Assembly: GCA_963966185.1 (NCBI GenBank)
Contig: CAWZYM010000248.1
Coordinates: 1-64,000, forward strand
Direction of reading: 5' to 3'
Source: Rhabditoides inermis
Lineage: Eukaryota; Nematoda; Chromadorea; Rhabditida; Rhabditidae
Length of the DNA stretch: 64,000 nt
The position numbers were made by a program, and so were the translations under genes. Below are positions 1-9,729 of the stretch, piece after piece (the stretch's first letter is position 1; every line of letters starts with the position of its first letter). Below the pieces are notes generated by a model. That model searched no databases. It was not told the DNA's origin and was given only the letters and a program-made list of their open reading frames with translations.

Positions 1-52
1 TTTCTCTTTCTCTTTCTCTTTCTCTTTCTCTTTCTCTTTCTCTTTCTATTTT
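1..52. repeat. TTTCTC microsatellite
   Basis: A hexanucleotide pyrimidine repeat (TTTCTC) runs from the window edge to the acceptor of the exon at position 65. It forms the polypyrimidine part of that intron, so it may help define the 3' splice site. Confidence 0.95.
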
Positions 53-64
53 TCCTCTTCTCAG

Positions 65-547
65 ATGCATCGTCCGAAGAAGGCTGACCGTCGCCTCGTC
101 CCGCGACTGGTTCTTTCGCTTCTCGCAGATGGCCGCTACTTTTTCGGAAAGATGCAGAAGCTGCGGTCAAAAGTGAGTGCTGCCGCATTGCACACGTATT
201 CGTAGCGTCGAATATCTTACAGAACTTTCATAGTAAACTACCGCTGAGAACTGAACGAATGAAAAACTAACAGAAACCAAACAAAAGGTTTGTGTTGCGT
301 AGTTGCGTTTATCTCACTACAAAAGATCAGCAAATATTCAAAAAAGAAATCATTGAGTCCAAAAACGCAAAATAAAGTGATTTTGGGTGAGATCCAGATT
401 GATCTTTTTCATGTGATATTTTAGGAGAAGCCGATGCCAGTGATTGACCACGAGAGAGTGTACCTGTACAACCGAGAGCACCCCTACTGCCTCCAGAGAT
501 ATATCACACAGTTCTTCCCACCACTCGTCAGAGCACACAGACACTGA
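65..547 (+). CDS. 3' end of an unrecognised gene (last two exons)
   Basis: Two exons at 65-172 and 425-547 join in phase 0. The first follows a CTTCTCAG acceptor and ends at a GTGAGT donor. The second follows TTTTAG and ends in TGA. Together they encode about 76 residues, basic and aromatic-rich, including LLADGRYFFGKMQKLRSK and, in the last exon, VIDHERVYLYNREHPYCLQR. An AATAAA poly(A) signal lies at 660-665, so the transcript ends about 100 bp before the stop codon of the convergent receptor A. The N-terminal part lies outside the window. I do not recognise the family and propose no function. The coding case rests on splice sites, continuous phase, the stop codon and the poly(A) signal, not on homology. 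An alternative reading of the first exon in another frame is open but does not continue into the second exon. Confidence 0.6.
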
Positions 548-659
548 ACAAAACAGATCTTCACAGTCTTCTTCTTCATATCTTCATTCACAAGGTACAA
601 GACGCACAACGTGTTAAAAGTGCGCTTGTCGGCGTGTTTTGTTCAGTTGTGGCATGAAA

Positions 660-665
660 AATAAA
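660..665 (+). terminator. Poly(A) signal AATAAA
   Basis: AATAAA lies 113 bp after the stop codon of the exon pair ending at 547 and before the convergent receptor gene A. It is the likely cleavage signal of the unrecognised upstream gene. Confidence 0.6.
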
Positions 666-757
666 AACACTAGTACTATCACGTTAATACTATTATTAGC
701 TGACAAAGAAGTCACAGTTTTTTTGTGTGAAAAAACCACGAATACGATCGTTTGCTA

Positions 758-2711
758 TTAATATTTTGACGCAGTGTTGCCGTGACGTGTGGATCGATTG
801 CACGTGATGAAATGACGGAACTGCTTCACGTAACACATGATTACTGAAAATAACATGGAAGTCTGGAGGAGTCAACATATTAACATTATCAGCAACATAC
901 ATACCGACAGGATCAAGGATGGGATGGAGTGCGAGAGAGAGGGGCAGGGGAGCTACGAGCGATCGGAGAGGAATCAAGAAGAACGGAGCGGCGAAACAGA
1001 TCAGCAGTGGAAGATACGTGAATAGGACGGAAATGCCGGTCTGCAATCAGTCCTTTCAGAAAACGGATTGCTCTCAAACTGCATATTCATCATTTTCACG
1101 ATTTTCTGAGACTTTTTCAATAGTGAAATAAAGAAACCTGTATGATTAGCATGCGGAACAGCCTGAAGTGGACTCTGCGAGAGTGGCTCACTCGGTTCTG
1201 ATCGAACTCGCGCATCGTCTTCCAGCAACAAAACACGATCATCTAGAAAGCAAACGTCAATCGATTGTCATCAGTGATCAGTGCTCTGATTTTGCATGAA
1301 AACATTGCGTAGCTCATGTTAAAGTGTTCTATCTGCTACCGTTTTCTTTTCAACTAACCGTGGATAAAGCGCTGAGAATGAGAAAAATGAGGCCCATGGA
1401 CAGAAGAGAATACCTTTTGAGTTGAAAAGATCCATCTCTGTTTGCCTGTAACTTCAGTAGAGTGCGTAGTTCTGATGCAACTTACATTCCAATAATAAAT
1501 ACGATAATAGAAAAACTGGTTGATATCGATGTTGTAGTCGTGTAGCACTGTAGCTCGGGTACGATCTGAATGGTCAGTCACTTAACTGTTTCACATACGG
1601 AAAAAAGACACCCTAACTCACAATAGTTTTACCTGGGAAGATTACCTATTTTTCTTTTCAAAACAACAAATCATAATTTTCTCCCAGCGAAAGTAATCAC
1701 AAGCTTCTCGCACAAGCCCCATTTCCCTATTCCGGCCACTGTTATTATCGATCAAAAGATCCAGTGGTTAGCGAGTTAGATCAGCACAAAATACGCAAAT
1801 AGTTTCTCTTGAAACATCTTTCAGGCAAGACGATCCTTGGCGAAACTTTTCAAATTTCGGTTCTGTGAGGAACACCAAAGGCATTACTCGGTAGATCGGG
1901 GTGGGGGGGGGGGTCATATTACCAAGATCGTAGTTTTGGTTGTCGCTGAGTGTTCCGGCCAGAAACGTGTACATGCACACAATTCCGACTGAGAAGACTC
2001 CAAACAGCACGTTGATGGGGAAATCGGTGAAGATGAACATGTAGAACGGCCTGAATTTGGTTTGAAATGTGAATGTTCTTTGTTCTCTGGCTCACGGCAT
2101 GAGAAAATTCCGTTCTACGGCCTACGGCACCGAAAGCTCAAACACGTATTCTGACGTTTCTCTTCCGGAATCGAAATGAAGTACTCACTAATTGTACGCA
2201 AACGGGGACATGACACCGTCAATAGGGCGCTAATAAAAACGTGTCACAGTGACGATCATGAGATCAAACATGCATGGCTCACTTGCAGAGGGCGATGTAG
2301 CGATAAAGGAAGTGGATGGCGAGCATGACGATGCAGACTGCGAACGACGCAATGTAGAGGGAGGCCATGATGTGATTGAGAGCTGGCACGCGACACGTGA
2401 AGATGAACAGAGTGGCAGTCGGTGTGTTGACTGCCAGCTGAAAGCAGCTCACATCAACTCGTTCCATTGTGAGAAACTCACCGGGGCTGTTAACAAATGT
2501 GCGATGCCGTATAGCATATCACTGACTGCGAATAGAAAGATGAAGTATCGGTAGTGATTCATACGCGACGTCACTTTCAGCGTCGCAATCAGCAAGACAC
2601 CTGAAAAACTTGACGCTGCAATGTATTGCGTTGAACGAACTACAAACCATTAAACAAGATGCTTAACACAGAGACAACGTGTCCCGTGATTCGTAGCGCG
2701 TCGTAGAACAT
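758..2711 (-). CDS. Str-like chemoreceptor GPCR (receptor A)
   Basis: Seven-transmembrane receptor of the nematode Str superfamily, predicted to sense chemicals in ciliated neurons. Nine exons on the minus strand: 2711-2648, 2600-2482, 2437-2283, 2050-1923, 1565-1486, 1445-1359, 1242-1138, 1040-905, 843-758. They total 960 nt (319 aa) and are in phase throughout. The ATG lies about 20 nt after a CTTTTCAG acceptor, which suits a spliced leader; an in-frame upstream reading exists but has no other ATG. Family hallmarks are IHFLYRYIAL after TM3, KPFYMFIFTDFP opening TM4, and a C-terminal LHPILDP followed by a KQFRHF tail. Receptor B shares the gene plan: the exons encoding TM2-TM3 (155 nt), TM5 (87 nt) and the loop to TM6 (105 nt) have identical lengths. 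Other intron positions differ. No frameshift was found. Str is preferred over Srd or Srj from these motifs, but the subfamily is not certain. Confidence 0.88.
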
Positions 2712-3120
2712 TGACGGAACTCCGATTGGCTGAAAAGGGACTACTAGAGCGGATGTCGCTACTGTTGAAGCGCTCAACGTAACAATTTCATGAATAATAC
2801 GGTTCCGGCTCGATTTTGAGTTATTTTCCCCACATAACGTTGTGTGGCCAAAACATCGAGAGAGAAAACCGTATAGTTAATGTGCGGCACGAGAAATCGC
2901 CGTGTTTTTTTTCTTTCTTTTCGGTTTTTTTGTTTCTATGATTCAACAGAAAGAAGTTTCAGTGAGTGAGTTTTTACAGAAAAAAAAGGATTTTCTAGTT
3001 TACAAGTGTCAGTGGGAAAATAAACCTTTCAGGAACCTGTTAGGACAGAAGTTCACAAACCATTCTCACAAATGGGTTTGAAAAGAATGAAGACGATCGA
3101 AAGATGTTCATATTTGACAG

Positions 3121-3124
<4 letters not shown>

Positions 3125-3166
<42 letters not shown>
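3125..3166. repeat. (TA)n microsatellite
   Basis: A near-perfect run of about 20 TA dinucleotides between receptor A and the 606-bp inverted-repeat element. The short frames that cross it, with alternating Tyr and Ile, are artefacts. Confidence 0.95.
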
Positions 3167-3167
<1 letters not shown>

Positions 3168-3714
3168 GAGAGAGCGAGAAATTTAGTTTCGACACGTTAA
3201 CGAACGAGATACAACTCAAATGGTATCGGCTTTGCGAATGGCAAAACATCGTTACTCCAGTTATAATTGCTAAAGTCGAACTTCAGCATAACATTTTCAA
3301 CATTACAGAATTTTTTGAGGACGATAAGAGAAAACTCAATAAAAACACGAAGTGAAAAAGATTTGATAGGGAAGTAGTGGGCACACCCGCTGTACAATAT
3401 GAAAGATCACCCAATGAAGATGTGTTGGACATTCAATTACCGTGATGCAATTATGTGCTAATCTAGAGATGTCACGCATATGGAGTCCAATAAATGCATA
3501 AAGCACTTTACACCAAACACTTTCAAGATGCAGGAATTGTTCACACTCCCTGCCCGCTCATTGCTCATCAAAGAGTATCAGAGATTAAAGATGTTGTCCT
3601 TTCGGTCGTAATGCGGCCAATATAGCTTTTGCAAACGAACACAACTTTTATAAATTACAGATTTTGATTAGCACCAAAAAATCAGCACATTTTATCATTT
3701 TAATCTATTTAAAG

Positions 3715-4320
3715 GGCTATTCCGGACAAAAACTACCCCCTAATTGTATTGCTATTTTGGATATCAAGTAGATGTGACAATGAATTAGTGTTTCATAAAG
3801 TTAGAAAATACGTTTCCAAAAAGTTATGAGCCGAAAACGTATCTGAAACCTCAATTCTCTTTTCACAGCGGGCATCCTAGACGAGATATCAACATTCTGT
3901 GAACGCAGTTTTGTAGAGCTCAAAAAGTTGGTAGATCAATGTTTCATTCCCATCTTCGTAGATTTGTCATAACAGAGGCACAAGCGATAGATTAGAGCTA
4001 ATCTGGCAAGATTGAGCCTAATTTTGACTTCGACTTATTGCTGTAGCGGCGTTGTGCGTGAATATATAAAAATGTGATTAATTAATGATAGTTGCAAGTT
4101 TTTGAGCTCTACAAAACTGCGTTTACAGAATGTTGATATCTCGTCTAGGAAGCCCGCTGTGAGAAAGGAAATAGAGGTTTCAGATACGTTTTCGGCTCAT
4201 AACTTTTTTGGAAACGTAATTTCTAACTTTATAAAACACTATTTCAGTATCACATATACTTGAGCTATCCGAAAATGCAATACAATTAGGGGGGGGGGTA
4301 GTTTTTGTCCGGAATAGTCC
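3715..4320. mobile_element. 606-bp element with long inverted arms
   Basis: The left arm begins GGGCTATTCCGGACAAAAAC and the right arm ends with GTTTTTGTCCGGAATAGTCC. Inward, both arms carry CTCAATT/GAGGTTT-type sequence, the segment around CGTTTTCGGCTCATAAC, the ATATCTCGTCTAGG segment and TTTTTGAGCTCTACAAAACT. Each arm is about 215 bp, and the loop is roughly 175 bp. There is no coding capacity. It is a non-autonomous fold-back or MITE-type element. I see no convincing target-site duplication. Confidence 0.85.
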
Positions 4321-4599
4321 GTAAGAGTTAGAGCTCGAACATTTTTGAAACAGTTGAATCAAGTTGTCTGTCATGTTCTTATATTCGATGCGTATCACTA
4401 AAATCTCGTAGACTGAAAGGCTGAAAAAAACACTAAAATAATCTTGCTCTTCGAACATGTGACTATATCACCAACAATTAAATGAATTTCCAATTATGAA
4501 TACAGTGAGCCCGCAATTGAGTTCTACGTTGTTTTACAAAAGACTTGGACAAAGATCAGAACCCATTACATAATGTTTTCATTTGGACAAAACTTTGCA

Positions 4600-4675
4600 C
4601 TGGTACCTAAGGTCGAACCCGCGAGCCGCTGCTAAGCGAGAGCGTTACCACTACGTCACGTGTTCATGTGACTCA
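4600..4675 (-). repeat. tRNA-like sequence (SINE-type trace)
   Basis: On the minus strand this has an A-box-like GACGTAGTGGTAACGC and, about 30 nt on, a B-box-like GGGTTCGACC. The spacing is that of a tRNA, but I could not fold four good stems. It is better called a tRNA-derived repeat than a functional tRNA gene. Confidence 0.45.
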
Positions 4676-4900
4676 CATGTGAGACGATCCGCGAACTACA
4701 CAGAACGCCAAGGAGAATCTGCGATGCATTTCACTCGGTATACGGTATGATAACTGTCTACAGCTACCTTTCACCAAACACTCCGATACCATTTTGTTAC
4801 TAATTTATTAGTCTCCCCACAGATCTCACGCGGAACCGCGCTAAGATCTGCATGGCATCTAAAACAGATTTGTGGGGAGATTTCTGTCACAGATCTGCAG

Positions 4901-4960
4901 GACGTCTGCCACAAATCTGTGAGACGTCTGCCACAAATCTGTGAGACGTCTGCAACAGAT
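4901..4960. repeat. 22-bp tandem repeat
   Basis: The unit GACGTCTGCCACAAATCTGT plus GA occurs at 4901-4922 and 4923-4944 and partly at 4945-4960. The flanking sequence carries degenerate copies of CACAGATCT. Non-coding. Confidence 0.85.
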
Positions 4961-5652
4961 GAAGTTTTTCGCGTTGGACATCCCTTCTTCTCATCGAGCT
5001 TGTTCATCCATCGACCCATTCAAACCAACAATCACAATCACAACATTATTCAAAACTACAAACAACGAATCTGATAATATTGTTTATTGGGGAAATATCG
5101 CGAACAATTCGAACGAACAAAACATTATTGGTGGATGAGGATGACGGTGAACATTTCTTGTGCTTCTTACAATGCCGTCGCCTTTTTTTCTTCGTTCTTT
5201 TTTCCTGGTCCTAATTAAGCACAGAGTCGAAACGACGACCCACGCTTAGAAATCTGAAATGATGAAATCAGCATTGTACGTAAATTCATAAAAAAAAACA
5301 CTACACATGAACACATGGTCGAACCAATACTACAACAACTTACCCACAATACACTCAGACAACTTTTACCCACTTTTATCCACTGTTCTTGACACAACAG
5401 CAGGCGGTGCAGACAGCGTTCGTCAGAGAACGACTGCTCGCCTACAAAGAACGGAGTGTATTTTAAACGATATCATGCATAATTCAAAGATGCAATACGA
5501 GTACAGATAAATAACATGTAAACATAAGAAAACACTTTAAAAAAAAAAAACAAGAACAAGTGCGACAGCTGATGAATATGACGTTTCGAAGTCGGCTACA
5601 GTCATCAAAACTTGAATGATTTCGTTTCAAGACCAAATTGAAATTTGAAATT

Positions 5653-5694
5653 ATGACTAATTTATTAGTTGCAAAATTTTGCAACTAATTTGTT
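5653..5694. repeat. 42-bp palindrome
   Basis: The halves ACTAATTTATTAGTTGCAAA and its reverse complement, with two mismatches, meet at an AAAATTTT centre. The motif TACTAATTTATTAGT recurs near 4798, and related TTACTA.. motifs recur at 5750-5870, so this may be a remnant of a larger repeat. Confidence 0.7.
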
Positions 5695-6428
5695 AGTGCC
5701 AAATCAGTCGTAGAAAAACCACAATGATGAATGTTTAATAAAATAGTCGTAAATTTCCATTACTAATAAACGCACTGATAAACTAGTCGTAAATTTCTAT
5801 TACTATCAAATCGGACTGATGAATTACTATCAAATTTTCGTTAGTAAAACGTTGCTAATTTATCAGCCGACGTGAATATCCTAGCAATCCTGAACTAGGT
5901 GATCAAAACTGTTTTTGGTAATTTAACTTTGTTCAGAAATGTGTTTGTACTGTTGGTCTACGTTCGAATACCAGCAAAACGTTCGTAATAAGAGATTAGT
6001 AAAAGTAGTTCAAGAAAACTTTATCTGTATGAACAATACGAGATTAATATGTACAACATCAAGCAATGCAAGTCACGAATGATAAATTCCTCAAGGAAAC
6101 TATTGTTTGCCTCATCAAGCCGAGTTGACAATGTTTTTCTTAGAATTTGTCGTGTTGAAAGCTCATGGAATACAGTTATGTTAATTGAAATTCGGAAAAC
6201 ATACTTCCGCAACACTCACAAAAACATGCGGATGTGTTGATGATGTGTTCTGATGATACACAACAACAACTCCTCTAATAAGATAACAAGTGAAAAATAT
6301 CACGATTCTCTGAATCTTTAACAAACCAGTGTTTTTTTCATCACCTTTGTGTTAATGTGTACAGAACGTAATTGTTGTGACACAAGCTCGATACAAAAGT
6401 TTTGTTGACCAAAACAGACGCTCTTTAA

Positions 6429-6980
6429 AGGTAGTGTACCCTCTGAATCTGGGTGTATGCGTAGATATAACATGTCATTGTCTACGATTTAATGAGTGTA
6501 TTATGATAATGCAAATATACATTCTGAAACAAATTAGTTTTAAAAAATCATTTGAAAATTGGAGTGAGAAATCGTAGAATCTAATAACTTTTAATCAGCT
6601 CGGGGGTGTGTGCACAACTTGCACGAAGTTACACAATTTGACCACACTATCGGCTGTTTCATTAAAGACAATTCATTTCCATGTGTTTATATTGTTTCTT
6701 ATGTCATTCTTATTTTGGATAACATTTTTAATATGTGTTTCTTTCACGAATTTGGCGGGAACAGCTGATAGAAAAATGATCTGCTAAACGCAGTAAGTTC
6801 TGTTAAAAAAAGTTGCGTAAATATGCGTATCATGTTGGATTTAAATAAATTTTTGATAAGTTTTAATTTCATTTTTGTTTTCATCACAAACAACCACAAA
6901 CGACATTAAAATATTTCTAAAAGGCATTGATAATACATTCGTGATAATTTTTAATATGGGATTCAGAGGGTACACTACCT
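6429..6980. mobile_element. TTAA-flanked MITE, family 1, copy 1
   Basis: 552-bp element with terminal inverted repeats beginning AGGTAGTGTACCCTCTGAAT at the left and the exact reverse complement at the right (TTCAGAGGGTACACTACCT). It is flanked by TTAA at 6425-6428 and 6981-6984, as expected for piggyBac-type transposition. The interior is AT-rich with no open frame of note. The right TTAA is also the left TTAA of the next element. Confidence 0.88.
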
Positions 6981-6984
6981 TTAA

Positions 6985-7338
6985 AGGAACAGTGGCAACT
7001 TATTTTTGACTCGGAGCAATATTAAAAAAATATATTAACCTAACACATTGGCAATTTTCGCGAAAGAACAACGATTCTGCGTTACTTTCGAATCTGCCAC
7101 TGCGACGGATGCAGACGAAAATTTGAATTACCCGCCAACGCTTCAATACTGCACGTTGGGGTCGGAGATATAAGCGCAAATGAACGACTCTCTCTCACTT
7201 GCTTCATGACTTAGTGCATGTGCGCTGCGTTGTGGCCCCGAGCTTCGCGGGTTTGATTCCTGTACTGCCAAATGTTTTGCTCGTGTGAAAATGAGGAGTT
7301 GTGGCAGGTTGTGGCAGAAATAAGTCGCCACTGTTCCT
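6985..7338 (+). mobile_element. TTAA-flanked MITE, family 2 (tRNA-like core), copy 1
   Basis: 354-bp element. Its left terminus starts AGGAACAGTGGCAACTTATT. The right terminus is its inverted copy (AAATAAGTCGCCACTGTTCCT). TTAA flanks both sides (6981-6984 and 7339-7342). Within it, at about 7200-7265, lies a tRNA-like segment with a B-box-like GGGTTTGATTCC. Shared internal words with copies at 18900 and 54160 include AACGACGATTCTGCGTT and GAAAATGAGGAGTTGTGGCA. Confidence 0.88.
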
Positions 7339-8659
7339 TTAAAATGAATTTCGCGGATAGTTGACCATGTAAACGCGAAACATCAAAACGTGTTTGTATA
7401 ACATGCAACAAGGCACAACCTGGTTCCTGCAAAAACGCGGAAACGTGGTCATCGTTGAATTGACAATTGGCATGATGTCATCAAAAAGCCTATCTGTCAT
7501 CAAAAAGCCTAGATGAAAGTCTTGGTCATCATTCCGCGCGCGGATTTTTGACCAGGGCTGTTACTTACCGGGGATTCTTGGCAAACGCCGATCGCCTGTG
7601 TTTGGAATCAAAATGATGGCAGCGGGAATTTCACTTACGGCCATTCAATATTTAATAGGCAGTTGATATGCCACTACACCAAGAAGGCAAGAAACACGGA
7701 ATGATCTGCGACAAAAGCGATGATGGTAGCGCAACGATAACCTCGCAATATAGAAGTACAAATCCAGCAATGTTGTGCCAATCAGTTCTCAATTGTAATT
7801 GATTAGATTTGCATGACAGAAAAAAAACGCACATCGATGATTCCTTGCTCCCTCTTATCAAAAAAAGTCAAAGACTGTTCTTGTAATGCGATTTTTTTTG
7901 TTGCAATCCATTCCGTGCCTTTTTAGTATATTGGTGAGTCATTCGACTGCTAATCGAATAGCCGTGTTTTTTTTTTGTAAAAATCAGGTTTTTACAGTCA
8001 CCGATAATTGATTTTGTAAAATGCGTTTTTATGGTCAGTTTATTCAGGTATTTGTTTGAATAAAAGTTTGAGTCTAAATTGCTTCACTAGTTATTGTATC
8101 GGTTTTGTGAATAGAAACTTTTTTTTTTGCAAAACATACACACAGAAAAATTAAACTGTCGTGTGTAAGGTACAGAGACCCATTTCAGGGGGTATTCGGT
8201 AAACACATCACTCATTCTCACTCATTCTCTCACTCAGTCGCGAAAGAGCGGCAATTTTCCGTGACCCTTGTACGTGCCGAAACAGTTATTTTTTCAACTT
8301 TCGATTTTCTGCCAAAACTTTCAAAAATTCTCGCGCATCTCTCATCAAACGAGCTTCGAATGTCTCTTTTCATAAAACTCAACCAATCTGGAAAATGTTT
8401 TTCTGATCGTACCATTTTCTTAGGAACTCGAAGATCTATGCTGGTTTGCAATATATTTAGAAATTTTGAAGACTTTTCATCTATTGAGTTACATTCAGCA
8501 AAAGCAGAAATCTAATTTACACATGACAAGTCACATTCCATACTATAGAAGTCGGCTGATAAGTAATCAAGATATGTGCTCGGCCAGAATAATTTCAGAA
8601 ATGTGTTCTCTGTGAGACTCATTAGAATGTTGAGTTGAGCTCCTCAACAGGAGACTTTT

Positions 8660-8740
8660 CCCCACTCGACTCGAGCTCCTTCCTGGTGTGTGATCCGTCA
8701 GTCTGATTGCGCACGGTCAGGTCGCGGTTCGAATGATATT
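8660..8740 (+). repeat. Possible tRNA-like trace
   Basis: A B-box-like GCGGTTCGAAT follows a GTCAGTCTGATTGCGCACGG segment. Only the B box is convincing; I see no stems. Low confidence. Confidence 0.25.
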
Positions 8741-8834
8741 GCACAAATAATCTGAAACTTCGCGCTGACTAAACCTTTGGTTCATTCCCGTTGTTGTGTT
8801 CTTGGTGTCGGCAGTAAATTAACGATAATCTTAA

Positions 8835-9341
8835 AGGTAGTCCCCTCTGATTCTCACGAGTTGTTATTACAATTGTATTACTTATTATTTGTTAGTCTTC
8901 CAAAAAAAGAAAGTTTAAAATTCAAAAATCTCAACTTAAAAAATATCAAAATATATTCAAAGTTTGAAGTTCACCGGCAATTGTGTGCACGCCCGCAAAA
9001 CTTATGTTCACCGACTGCGGTTACATCACCAAACTGACCGGAATGATTCTTTTGTTTCGCACTTAAAATTATTTCAATTGGTTTTGTTGTTGTATTGTAG
9101 GTTTATTTCACGTTCTAAAATCAAAATAAACTTGGAAAAAGTTATATGAACAAAATTAAATATCTTTGCAAAATTTTTAGAAATCGACGTTTTCGTGTTT
9201 CACGTTTCAAGCGTATTTGCATAGGGTTAATATATTTCCAAAGCATAGTATATTAACCAATTTTGTTTTTAATAAGGGATTGAACAAACAAACTTTACAA
9301 ATTGCAAATTTGAAGCTTTGAGTTCAGAGGGTACGCTACCT
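8835..9341. mobile_element. TTAA-flanked MITE, family 1, copy 2
   Basis: 507-bp copy of the family seen at 6429. The left end AGGTAGTCCCCTCTGATTC and right end TCAGAGGGTACGCTACCT form imperfect inverted repeats, flanked by TTAA at 8831-8834 and 9342-9345. The subterminal GAGTTGTTATTAC and CAAATTTGAAGC words reappear inverted in copy 3 (13627). Confidence 0.85.
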
Positions 9342-9729
9342 TTAAGGGAAGTGTGTGTTGCTAGCTGTTGATTTCATGTTTTTACTCTTGTTTGTTTATG
9401 TTATTTGTCAACACGGTTTTAAGTATAATACAAGAAATGACTATGTTCAAAAAGCATCTCTCACGCGTTTATTCAGCACAGCCCCGCCCACCGAATTCTT
9501 GTCAAGCGTGAATTGAGTGAACATACTAAAGATACACTACATATCTTTGATAATGATTTTGCTTACTTACATGATTTGAAAGAGAAAACATTAATAAGTT
9601 GATTAGCTTCTACTAACATTTCTAACAAACAATGTGGCCGTTCATTCTTCTCACTAATAAGTTTGTTGACGTTCGAGTAGATTCGCAACAAATACGTTGC
9701 CACTCAAATGGTAAAAGTTTGACACTGGA

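Larger units (their letters stand above)
2712..9729. other. Repeat-rich intergenic stretch, no gene recognised
   Basis: About 7 kb between the two Str-like receptors is AT-rich and holds inverted-repeat elements (3715-4320, 6429-6980, 6985-7338, 8835-9341), a TA microsatellite, a 22-bp tandem repeat, a small palindrome and tRNA-like traces. The remaining open frames are short, lack splice support and show no family motif. The part just upstream of receptor A (2712-3000) should hold its promoter, but I see no clear motif. Confidence 0.7.

Noticed and set aside
1768..1922. Extension of the receptor A exon past 1923 as a longer open frame
   Set aside because: The donor at 1922 joined to the exon at 1565 restores alignment with receptor B, whereas the extension ends in an unrelated tail.
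4901..4960. CRISPR-like short repeats
   Set aside because: The repeats are directly adjacent with no spacers, and the genome is eukaryotic. It is a tandem repeat.
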